Positions 1 to 5,163 of a DNA stretch of 9,427 nt are shown in pieces. Origin of the DNA: Syntrophobacterales bacterium (lineage in GTDB: Bacteria > Desulfobacterota > Desulfobaccia > Desulfobaccales > 0-14-0-80-60-11). The notes under the pieces were generated by a model. That model was not told the DNA's origin. It ran no database searches and saw only the letters and a list, made by a program, of their open reading frames with translations. Position 1 is the stretch's first letter. Each line of letters begins with the position of its first letter. The stretch spans positions 1 to 9,427 of the forward strand of contig JAGVPN010000180.1 of NCBI GenBank assembly GCA_020052215.1. Reading direction: 5' to 3'. The position numbers and the translations under genes were made by a program.

Positions 1-623
1 AAGGCGCCCATCACCGAAGCCGCCATGCAACCGGTGCCCACCACCCGGGACATGAGGGGGTGGCCGTTTTTGACCACAAACCGCCGGCTGCCGTCCACCA
101 CCAGGTCTTCCTGGCCGGTGATGACCACCGTGCACTTCCGCCTGAAAGATAGACCCTGGGCTACTCCCTCCAGGTCCATCGCCACCGGGGCGGCGTCCAC
201 CCCTTTGGTCCGAACCCGGGCCCCGCTGATCCGGGCCACCTCCGAGGCGTTGCCCTTGATGAGGTCGATCCGCACTTCATCCAGGAGCTCAAAACACTTC
301 CGGTCCCGAAAGGAGGTGGCCCCGGCCCCGCAGACATCCAGGATCACCGGAATCCCCTTGGCGTTGGCGCTTTGGGCCGCCAGCTTCATGGCCTCCACCA
401 TTTCTATGGTCAGGGTGCCGATATTGAGGACCAGGGCGGCCGCCAGCCGGGCCATCTCCTCCACCTCTTCCGCGGCATGCGCCATGACCGGGGAGGCCCC
501 CAGCACTTTGACCACCTGGGCGCAGTCGTAGATGGTGACCCAGTTGGTCAGATGATGAATCACCGGGCTTTGGGTCCGGACTCTTTCCAGCAGGGTAAAA
601 GCTTTCAGCTTGATGGTTGGCAT
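1..623 (-). CDS. thiM: Hydroxyethylthiazole kinase ThiM, 3' end cut by window edge
   Basis: This cytoplasmic kinase phosphorylates 4-methyl-5-(2-hydroxyethyl)thiazole, a salvage step feeding thiazole phosphate to ThiE. I translated the strand by hand: ATG at 623, then 207 open codons to the left edge. The family is about 265 residues, so roughly 60 C-terminal residues lie outside. Visible family motifs are the N-terminal HHLTNWVT (24-31), LGASPVMA (41-48), LNIGTLT (66-72), a GNASE segment (124-128), VVITGQED (166-173) and the catalytic-loop VVGTGC (194-199), with C199 matching the conserved cysteine of E. coli ThiM. The usual DPVGAGA reads DVCGAGA here (96-102), which is mildly atypical. No strong Shine-Dalgarno precedes the ATG. 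A 130-bp gap to thiE holds a good promoter candidate, so thiM may be read both from the operon and from its own start. The identity is clear; only its end is unseen. Confidence 0.93.
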   Translation of the reverse strand, partial: MPTIKLKAFTLLERVRTQSPVIHHLTNWVTIYDCAQVVKVLGASPVMAHAAEEVEEMARLAAALVLNIGTLTIEMVEAMKLAAQSANAKGIPVILDVCGAGATSFRDRKCFELLDEVRIDLIKGNASEVARISGARVRTKGVDAAPVAMDLEGVAQGLSFRRKCTVVITGQEDLVVDGSRRFVVKNGHPLMSRVVGTGCMAASVMGA

Positions 624-650
624 GATCGGTCCCGGCAGAAATTTCTTTTC

Positions 651-679
651 ACTATATAATTTATGTTCCTGCCGGGCAA
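651..679 (-). promoter_or_regulatory. Predicted sigma70-type promoter for thiM
   Basis: Read on the minus strand, TTGCCC (674-679) and TATAGT (651-656) are separated by exactly 17 bp. The -10 box ends 27 bp before the thiM ATG, giving an expected leader of about 20 nt. This is a prediction from box sequence and spacing only. It would let thiM be transcribed separately from thiE. Confidence 0.4.
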
Positions 680-753
680 AAGCAAATGGCGCCTGAAAAA
701 GGAGGAACCCGGGAGGGATTGGCTCGTCTGGCCGTATTGTTCATCAGGATTCC

Positions 754-1395
754 TCAGGAGATGATCGTCTTCCTTAAGGCCCGGGCCGCGGCCATCACAT
801 CCGCGGCCGCGGTGACCGCGCTCATTACCGCGGGGTGCCTGGCTCCCAGGGCCACCACCTGGGCAATGTTGCCACCATTGATGCCGCCCATGGTACTCCA
901 GGGAATCGTCAGATGCGGCGTCAGGCGTGGGATGGCCTCAACCCCGAGAACCACGGCGTCAGGCTTGGTGGCGGTGGGGAAAATGGGGCCGATATTAACG
1001 TATCCGGCCCCGGCCTCCTGGGCCGCCAGCGCCTCTTCCAGGGAATGGGTGGAGGCGCCGATGACCAGGTCCGGGGCGATTCGCCGGGCCGCGGCCACGG
1101 GGAGGTCCGTCTGGCCCAGGTGCACCCCGTCGGCCCCCGCGGCCAGGGCGATGTCCACCCGGTCGTCGATAATCAGCAAAGCCCCCGCGCCCCCAGTGCG
1201 CCGGCGGCATTCCACCGCCAGTTCATAAAAAGGGCGGTCTTCCAGGTCCTTTTCCCGCAACTGCACGATTCCCACCCCGGCGGCCAGGACCTGGTCCAAA
1301 ACCGTAAGCGCACTACGGCCGGCGCAGAAGGCTTCAGTGATGACCACGTAGAGGTCGGCTTGCTCAAACGCGGCCAGGCGCCGGGTGAGATCCAT
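754..1395 (-). CDS. thiE: Thiamine-phosphate synthase ThiE
   Basis: ThiE condenses hydroxymethylpyrimidine diphosphate with hydroxyethylthiazole phosphate to give thiamine phosphate and pyrophosphate in the cytoplasm. The 213-residue TIM-barrel protein has normal family length. It shows the pyrimidine/pyrophosphate-binding QLREK (45-49), DDRVD (77-81), HLGQTD (92-97), GASTHS (113-118), the phosphate-binding GPIFPTATK (136-144) and the GGIN loop (170-173). The ATG at 1393-1395 overlaps the thiS TGA by one base (TGATG), which fixes the start and implies translational coupling to thiS. Downstream lies thiM after 130 bp. No ThiD fusion is present: the protein ends shortly after the barrel. I am confident of the function; nothing in the residues suggests a TenI-like non-catalytic paralogue, because the PTxTK loop is intact. 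Confidence 0.95.
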   Translation of the reverse strand: MDLTRRLAAFEQADLYVVITEAFCAGRSALTVLDQVLAAGVGIVQLREKDLEDRPFYELAVECRRRTGGAGALLIIDDRVDIALAAGADGVHLGQTDLPVAAARRIAPDLVIGASTHSLEEALAAQEAGAGYVNIGPIFPTATKPDAVVLGVEAIPRLTPHLTIPWSTMGGINGGNIAQVVALGARHPAVMSAVTAAADVMAAARALRKTIIS

Positions 1396-1592
1396 CAGCC
1401 GCCCCCCACCAGGCGCACCAGTTCCAGGACGTCGCCCTGGGACAAATGGGTTTCCCGGTAGGCCTGGCGGTCCACGATCTCCCGGTTGCGCTCCACGATG
1501 GTCCCCTGGGGGTGCAGGCCCAGTTCCTCCAGGAGGCTCCAGACCGTGCCCGCCGCCACCTCCCGGGGTTCGCCGTTGATGGTTAGTTTCAA
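1395..1592 (-). CDS. thiS: Sulfur carrier protein ThiS (TTG start)
   Basis: ThiS is the 65-residue ubiquitin-fold sulfur carrier of thiazole synthesis. Its C-terminal Gly-Gly is adenylated by a ThiF-type enzyme and converted to the thiocarboxylate that donates sulfur to ThiG. The sequence begins MKLTINGEP, has the typical beta-grasp pattern, and ends LVGGG as required. The start codon is TTG at 1590-1592. It is supported by an AAGGAG Shine-Dalgarno 8 nt upstream (1601-1606) and by alignment to the usual N-terminus, and no better start lies in frame. Its stop overlaps the thiE start by one base. It is separated from thiH by 97 bp occupied mostly by a dispersed palindromic repeat. A MoaD-type carrier is the main alternative, but the thi context makes ThiS far more likely. 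Confidence 0.94.
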   Translation of the reverse strand: MKLTINGEPREVAAGTVWSLLEELGLHPQGTIVERNREIVDRQAYRETHLSQGDVLELVRLVGGG

Positions 1593-1600
1593 GACACCTG

Positions 1601-1606
1601 CTCCTT
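1601..1606 (-). promoter_or_regulatory. Ribosome binding site deciding the thiS TTG start
   Basis: AAGGAG on the minus strand lies 8 nt before the TTG codon of thiS. It is the best Shine-Dalgarno in the thi cluster and is the reason for accepting TTG as the start. Confidence 0.7.
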
Positions 1607-1623
1607 AAACCGCTATTTCTTAT

Positions 1624-1684
1624 CTCTCGCTAAGACGCCAAGCCGCTAAGAAAACCTTTGCGCCTTGGCGCCTTGGCGTGAGAT
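1624..1684. repeat. Dispersed GCG-rich imperfect palindrome, copy 1
   Basis: This stretch between thiH and thiS is an imperfect inverted repeat. The left arm begins TCTCGCTAAGACGCCAAG (1624-1641); the right arm ends CCTTGGCGTGAGA (1671-1683). It is built from units of about 8 nt ending in TTGCG or TTGGCG. The same units recur between gatB and mtnA (6574-6632) and, as a fragment, at 3084-3099. No coding capacity is apparent. As RNA it would fold into a hairpin between the two cistrons. Confidence 0.75.
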
Positions 1685-1689
1685 ATTTT

Positions 1690-2835
1690 TTACTCTACAA
1701 ACGCCCGGTCAAAATCCTTCCACACCGGGTCATAGCCGGCCCGGCGGATGGCGGCGGCCACCTCCGCGGGGCTGCGGCCATCCTCAATCTCAAACTGCTC
1801 CAGGGCGGCGTCATTGTCCAGGTGGGCGTAACCGCCGGGCCGGGTGGACGATCCGGCGCTCATCATGGTCACCCCCAAGGGAATCAGGCTGTCCCTGAGG
1901 CGGGAACTTTCCCGGGTGGAAAGGTTAAAGCCCACCTCCGGCAGAAATATCCTCAGGGCCAGCATCAACTGCACCAATTCCCGGTCGGTGGGGAGATGCT
2001 CCACCTGAAAACGCTCCGGCGCATGGCGCAGCCGCGGGAAAGACAGGGATATGGCGCTCTGCCAGCACTCCTTCTGGAGGTGGCGGGCGTGCAGGCCCAG
2101 CCAGAAGCCGTCGGCCCACCAGTGGTAAAGGCCCAGCAGAGCGCCCAGACTGAGCTTGCGGACCCCGGCCCGTCCGGCCCGGGCAACGGCCTCCAGGCGG
2201 TAGTCATAATCCCGTTTGCGGCCCCGGCGGTGCACCTGCCCGTAAGTCTCCCGGTGGTAGGTCTCCATGTAGAGGGTCACCCCTTCCAGACCCCGGTCCA
2301 CCAGCAGGCGGTAGTCCGCCTGGTCCAGGGCGTAAACCTCCACGGCCACGGAGACGAAGTACTCCCGGGCGATGGCCACGGCCTGGGCCAGGTACGACAC
2401 CGGCGCGGCCTTCGGGGCTTCGCCGGTGAGGAGCAGGACGCTCTGGAACCCGTGGCCGGATAGGACGGCGCACTCGTTGCGGATTTCCGCCGGCGTCAGG
2501 GTGCGCTTCTCGCCCCGGCTGCCGGAGTTGACCGCGAAACCGCAGTAGGTGCAGTCGGAGTGGCAGATGTTGGACAGATAGATGGGGGCGTACAGCCCGA
2601 TAGTCCGCCCGAAGTGCTGCCGGGTGATATGGTGGGCCGCCTGGGCCATGTCCTCCAGGAACGGGGCCGCCGCCGGCGACAGCAAGGCCGCCAGGTCCTC
2701 AGGATGCAGAAGCTCCCGGCCCAGGGCCCGCTTGACGTCCCCCGGCCCGGCCTGGACAATGGCCTCCCGCAGCCGGGCCTCCGGCCAGGCATCTAAGATT
2801 TTAGCGAAGGGGGATATTTTTGATGCTGTTTTCAT
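1690..2835 (-). CDS. thiH: 2-iminoacetate synthase (tyrosine lyase) ThiH
   Basis: ThiH is a radical-SAM enzyme that cleaves tyrosine to dehydroglycine (2-iminoacetate) and p-cresol, supplying the glycine-derived part of the thiazole. Its oxygen-sensitive cluster fits an anaerobic host. The 381-residue protein matches family length (E. coli about 377). The [4Fe-4S] motif CHSDCTYC gives C91, C95 and C98 (CxxxCxxC), preceded by LYAPIYLSN (81-89) as in ThiH. A LLTGEAPK segment, the VEVYALD and TLYMETYH stretches and the C-terminal BATS-type region from about residue 250, including MMSAGSSTRPGGY, complete the family pattern. The ATG start at 2833-2835 lacks a clear Shine-Dalgarno, and an inverted-repeat array begins only 14 bp upstream, so translation may be weak. 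HydG or CofH-like enzymes are less likely given the thi neighbours. Confidence 0.95.
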   Translation of the reverse strand: MKTASKISPFAKILDAWPEARLREAIVQAGPGDVKRALGRELLHPEDLAALLSPAAAPFLEDMAQAAHHITRQHFGRTIGLYAPIYLSNICHSDCTYCGFAVNSGSRGEKRTLTPAEIRNECAVLSGHGFQSVLLLTGEAPKAAPVSYLAQAVAIAREYFVSVAVEVYALDQADYRLLVDRGLEGVTLYMETYHRETYGQVHRRGRKRDYDYRLEAVARAGRAGVRKLSLGALLGLYHWWADGFWLGLHARHLQKECWQSAISLSFPRLRHAPERFQVEHLPTDRELVQLMLALRIFLPEVGFNLSTRESSRLRDSLIPLGVTMMSAGSSTRPGGYAHLDNDAALEQFEIEDGRSPAEVAAAIRRAGYDPVWKDFDRAFVE

Positions 2836-2849
2836 TAGGTGAAATCTTT

Positions 2850-3069
2850 GGTGGCACAGGCGTCTCGCCTGTGCGGGCGCAGGCTAAAGCCTGCGGCTAC
2901 CTGTTAATCTTTCTTTTTCTCGTTCCCAAGTACACCTTGGGAACGAGGGGAATGGATGTGGAACAGCCGCCCTCGGCTGTTCTTTAATGGTGCGCAGGGC
3001 GCACCCTACATGCACAGGCTGGAAGCCTGTGCCACCGAATAAAGGAAGTGGTGGGCATTGCCCACCCCA
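2850..3069. repeat. Array of seven short hairpins between thiG and thiH
   Basis: Seven inverted repeats follow one another with no coding sequence between. H1 is 2854-2874 (9-bp stem GCACAGGCG). H2 is 2878-2895 (8-bp CGCAGGCT). H3 is 2919-2947 (12-bp CTCGTTCCCAAG). H4 is 2961-2982 (9-bp GAACAGCCG). H5 is 2989-3005 (7-bp GGTGCGC). H6 is 3012-3032 (9-bp GCACAGGCT). H7 is 3050-3066 (8-bp GGTGGGCA). Every arm pairs perfectly, with loops of 1-5 nt. H1 and H6 are related, and their outer flanks form a 12-bp inverted repeat, GGTGGCACAGGC (2850-2861) against its complement (3025-3036), bracketing H1-H6. None is followed by a convincing T-tract on either strand, so these look like REP/MITE-type elements, not terminators. 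Confidence 0.85.
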
Positions 3070-3083
3070 CATTCCTACACGTT

Positions 3084-3099
3084 AGCGTCTTTGCGTGAG
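3084..3099. repeat. Fragment of the dispersed GCG-rich repeat
   Basis: AGCGTCTTTGCGTGAG matches the module found in the copies at 1624-1684 and 6574-6632. It sits between the hairpin array and the 3' end of thiG and appears to be a partial copy. Confidence 0.5.
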
Positions 3100-3130
3100 G
3101 CCCATCTTTCCAAGGGCAAATAAAACAACC

Positions 3131-3907
3131 CTACTCCAAAAACCCTGTCAAAGGCGAGGAGGCTTCGGCCGCGTCCCGCTCCGGGCCCAGGCCGGCCAGG
3201 TAGGCCAGGCGGCCGGCGGTCACGGCCAGGGCGAAAGCCTTGGCCATGGCGGCGTGATCCCAGGCGTCGGCCAGGGCGGTGTTCACCAATACGGCATCCG
3301 CGCCCATTTCCATGGCTTCGGCGGCGTGGGAGGGTGCGCCCAGGCCCGCGTCCACCACCACCGGCACGGTAGCCTGCTCAATGATGATGCGGATCATGTC
3401 CCGGGTCCGGACCCCCCGGTTGCTGCCGATGGGCGCGCCCAGGGGCATGACCGTGGCGGTTCCCAGCTCCTCCAGCCGCTTGGCCAGAACCGGATCGGCC
3501 TGGATGTAGGGCAGCACCACAAAGCCTTCTTTGATCAGAATTTCCGCGGCCTTGAGGGTTTCCACCGGGTCCGGCAGCAGATACTTGGGCTCCGGGGTGA
3601 GTTCTAACTTTACCCAGGGCGGTAGACCCATGGCCCGGGCCATTTTGGCCAGGCGCACCGCCTCGTCCGCGGTGCGGGCCCCGGAGGTGTTGGGCAGAAT
3701 CAGGTATTTCTCGGGGTCCAACACCGAGAGGATGCTGTCACCGGCAGGTTGGCCCAAATCCACCCGGCGCAGGGCCACGGTGACGATTTCGGCCTCCGAG
3801 GCCTCCAGGGCGGCCTTCAGGGCCGCGGCGGAGGGAAACTTCCCCGTGCCTACCATGAGGCGGGAGCGGAACCGGCGTCCGGCGATGATCAAGGGGTCTT
3901 TTGGCAT
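3131..3907 (-). CDS. thiG: Thiazole synthase ThiG
   Basis: ThiG forms the thiazole phosphate ring from a deoxyxylulose-5-phosphate imine, ThiS-thiocarboxylate and dehydroglycine. The 258-residue TIM barrel (family about 256) has GTGKF (20-24), VTVALRR (42-48), LPNTSGA (71-77), the Schiff-base lysine in VKLE (K100), the phosphate-binding PIGSNRG, DAGLG followed by [20 protein letters not shown], and a normal C-terminus. I chose the ATG at 3905-3907 ([10 protein letters not shown]). The frame stays open 81 bp further upstream, but that part translates a C-rich palindromic repeat and has no family counterpart. The Shine-Dalgarno is weak. Downstream, 295 bp of hairpins separate it from thiH; upstream, 287 bp of repeats separate it from thiF. 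The function is certain on motif grounds; the start is well supported. Confidence 0.96.
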   Translation of the reverse strand: MPKDPLIIAGRRFRSRLMVGTGKFPSAAALKAALEASEAEIVTVALRRVDLGQPAGDSILSVLDPEKYLILPNTSGARTADEAVRLAKMARAMGLPPWVKLELTPEPKYLLPDPVETLKAAEILIKEGFVVLPYIQADPVLAKRLEELGTATVMPLGAPIGSNRGVRTRDMIRIIIEQATVPVVVDAGLGAPSHAAEAMEMGADAVLVNTALADAWDHAAMAKAFALAVTAGRLAYLAGLGPERDAAEASSPLTGFLE

Positions 3908-3943
3908 TATAAGCTCATTGATTATGATTCCGAGCCAGGGCTC

Positions 3944-3970
3944 AAGTCCCCCTTTCCTAAAGGGGGATTT
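3944..3970. repeat. C-rich palindrome, copy 1
   Basis: AAGTCCCCCTTT (3944-3955), loop CCT, then AAAGGGGGATTT (3959-3970) form a 12-bp stem with one G-U pair. The same element occurs at 8797-8823. It lies 36 bp upstream of the thiG start and directly abuts the terminal repeat of the element at 3971. Confidence 0.8.
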
Positions 3971-4086
3971 ATACCAAGTTGCCGTCAAACAAGTAATACT
4001 CCGAATTGTAGGGGCGGTTCGCGAACCGCCCCTACGGGGGTTGCGACCATAAAGATAGAATTACCTCTATGACGGCAACTTGGTAT
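3971..4086. mobile_element. MITE-like element with 17-bp perfect terminal inverted repeats
   Basis: ATACCAAGTTGCCGTCA (3971-3987) is repeated exactly in inverted form at 4070-4086, enclosing a 116-bp non-coding unit between thiF and thiG. The core holds a perfect 28-bp palindrome (4008-4035). No target-site duplication is evident. Size, non-coding content and terminal repeats fit a miniature inverted-repeat element mobilised in trans, but no transposase is in the window. The terminal motif ATA-C-...-TTGCC resembles the ends of the element at 8759-8918. Confidence 0.65.
4008..4035. repeat. Perfect 28-bp palindrome
   Basis: GTAGGGGCGGTTCG (4008-4021) is followed directly by its exact reverse complement (4022-4035), with no loop. 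It lies inside the MITE-like element. Similar 'GGGGCGGTTCGCGAACCGCC'-type palindromes are familiar to me as dispersed repeats in environmental bacteria, but I cannot confirm this here by search. Confidence 0.8.
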
Positions 4087-4088
4087 TA

Positions 4089-4146
4089 GGGGGATTATCG
4101 AGAGGTTATTATAATCCCCCCTGCCCCCCTTTAGAAAAGGGGGGAA
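4089..4146. repeat. Two adjacent G/C-tract hairpins
   Basis: GGGGGATTAT (4089-4098) pairs with ATAATCCCCC (4111-4120) across a 12-nt loop. CCCCCCTTT (4124-4132) pairs with AAAGGGGGG (4136-4144) across AGA. The stretch 4113-4146 is repeated in inverted orientation at 8843-8877 with only a few differences, which defines a dispersed repeat of about 34 nt. It lies in the gap after the thiF stop. Confidence 0.75.
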
Positions 4147-4194
4147 TTTCCCGCCGGCTGTTGCTTTTTCTGCTTACTGCTCACCGCTCCCCGC

Positions 4195-4971
4195 TCACTT
4201 TCCTGGTCCGCACAAAGGACAATCCGGCCTTTTTACCCGGGCCAGGGATTGAAACCTCCCCTGCAGCCCGTCATAGGCCAGGAGCCGGCGGTTCAGGTCC
4301 GATTCCAGGCCCAAAAGCAGTTTTAAGGCTTCCACCGCCTGGAGGCAGCCCATGGCGCCGGCCACCGCGCCCAGGATGCCCACTTGGGTGGAGGCGGGCA
4401 CTGCCGCCGCCGGCGGCATCTCCGGCACCAGACAGCGGTAACAGGGATTCTCCGCCCCGGGGGCAGCCACCAGGAGTTGCCCATGCCAGCCCGTAGCCGC
4501 GGCGGACACCAGGGGAATCTTGTATTGCCAGCAGCACGCCGCCACCAGGAACCGGGTGGGGAAATTATCGCTGGCGTCCAACACCAACTCAAAGCCCTGC
4601 ACCACCTCCCCCACGTTGGCCGGGTTGAGGCGCAGGTCAAAAGTTTGTACCTGGCAGTAGGGGTTAAGCCCCGTCAGGGACCCTGCAGCCGATTCCACCT
4701 TCCGGCGCCCCAGGTCGGCCGTGCGGTGGAGAATCTGGCGCTGAAGGTTGGACAGCTCCACTGCGTCGCCGTCCACCAGACCCAGGCGGCCAACTCCGGC
4801 CGCGGCCAGATACAACAGGGCGGCGGAACCGATGCCGCCGGCCCCCACCACCAGGACCCGGCTGGCATGCCAGCGAGCCTGTCCTTCCCAACCCACCTGG
4901 GCCAGGAGGGCGTTCCGGGAATAGCGTTGGGTCTCCTGGGGGGAAAAGTCCACCCGGGGTTCGGTCCTCAT
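4195..4971 (-). CDS. thiF: ThiF/MoeB/HesA-family adenylyltransferase, probable ThiS-activating enzyme
   Basis: This E1-like enzyme adenylates the C-terminal Gly-Gly of a ubiquitin-fold sulfur carrier. In this cluster the partner is most likely ThiS. The 258-residue protein is a single domain with no rhodanese domain. It has the arginine region RYSRN (16-20), nucleotide loop GAGGIGS (43-49), DGDAVELSNLQRQ (67-79), K91, the adenylation aspartate in DASDN (D135), and two zinc CxxC pairs (C177/C180 and C251/C254). At the site of the E. coli ThiF cysteine that forms the acyl-disulfide with ThiS (C184), it has serine (S194, in PASTQVGILG), so sulfur must be delivered differently. The ATG at 4969-4971 has AAGGA 7-8 nt upstream. 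It is the first gene of the thi cluster and is divergent from gatB. MoeB, or service to both ThiS and MoaD, is the main alternative. Confidence 0.9.
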   Translation of the reverse strand: MRTEPRVDFSPQETQRYSRNALLAQVGWEGQARWHASRVLVVGAGGIGSAALLYLAAAGVGRLGLVDGDAVELSNLQRQILHRTADLGRRKVESAAGSLTGLNPYCQVQTFDLRLNPANVGEVVQGFELVLDASDNFPTRFLVAACCWQYKIPLVSAAATGWHGQLLVAAPGAENPCYRCLVPEMPPAAAVPASTQVGILGAVAGAMGCLQAVEALKLLLGLESDLNRRLLAYDGLQGRFQSLARVKRPDCPLCGPGK

Positions 4972-5036
4972 CAGGCTTCCTTGACTGTGCGGCTGTGGCG
5001 GCCGGGGAAATTACACCTTCCAAGTATCTAATTCAA

Positions 5037-5065
5037 ATTATAAACTTCTGCAAGTCATCAAACAA
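5037..5065 (-). promoter_or_regulatory. Predicted promoter for thiF and the thi cluster
   Basis: On the minus strand TTGTTT (5060-5065) and a perfect TATAAT (5037-5042) are 17 bp apart. The -10 box ends 65 bp before the thiF ATG, giving an expected leader of roughly 58 nt. That leader is too short for, and shows none of the conserved blocks of, a TPP riboswitch. A second, poorer match (TTGCAG, 17 bp, TAGATA) overlaps it. Confidence 0.45.
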
Positions 5066-5111
5066 CCTGAGATGTCCGGGTTTTCCCCTGCAAACCCTTG
5101 AAAGCCTTGCC

Positions 5112-5140
5112 TTGACAGACTTTCTCTATTTAGATAACCT
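5112..5140 (+). promoter_or_regulatory. Predicted promoter for gatB-mtnA-ldt
   Basis: A perfect TTGACA -35 box (5112-5117) is followed after 17 bp by TAACCT (5135-5140), a weaker -10. GATAAC at 15 bp spacing is an alternative. It lies about 24 bp before the gatB start codon, so the leader would be only about 15-17 nt, just enough to include the Shine-Dalgarno. This is a prediction from sequence only. Confidence 0.5.
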
Positions 5141-5151
5141 TCAATAAATTC

Positions 5152-5157
5152 AGGAGG
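5152..5157 (+). promoter_or_regulatory. Ribosome binding site supporting the gatB CTG start
   Basis: AGGAGG is a full Shine-Dalgarno core ending 6 nt before the CTG at 5164. No ATG, GTG or TTG lies between it and conserved GatB sequence. It is 30 nt from the next possible start (TTG 5188), which is too far. It therefore decides the start. Confidence 0.8.
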
Positions 5158-5163
5158 AAGAAA

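Noticed and set aside
1678..2463. Long plus-strand frame opposite thiH (261 codons), and similar long frames opposite thiE, gatB, mtnA and the transpeptidase.
   Set aside because: These are GC-rich shadow frames antisense to well-identified genes, with no recognisable motifs or ribosome binding sites.
2919..2947. 12-bp stem hairpin considered as a terminator.
   Set aside because: There is no T-tract after the stem on either strand, and it belongs to an array of mixed hairpins inside an operon gap.
2850..3069. CRISPR array.
   Set aside because: The units are different palindromes with no common direct repeat and no regular spacers, and no cas genes are nearby.
3908..3988. N-terminal extension of thiG by 27 codons.
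   Set aside because: It translates the C-rich palindrome and the edge of the MITE-like element. The conserved ThiG N-terminus starts at the ATG at 3907.
5067..5102. CTGAGA followed 21 nt later by ACCCTTGAA, resembling two conserved blocks of a TPP riboswitch.
   Set aside because: It lies on the plus strand facing gatB, not the thi genes. The 5' GGGG block and the 3' block with CTGGATAATACCAGC are absent, so this looks like coincidence.
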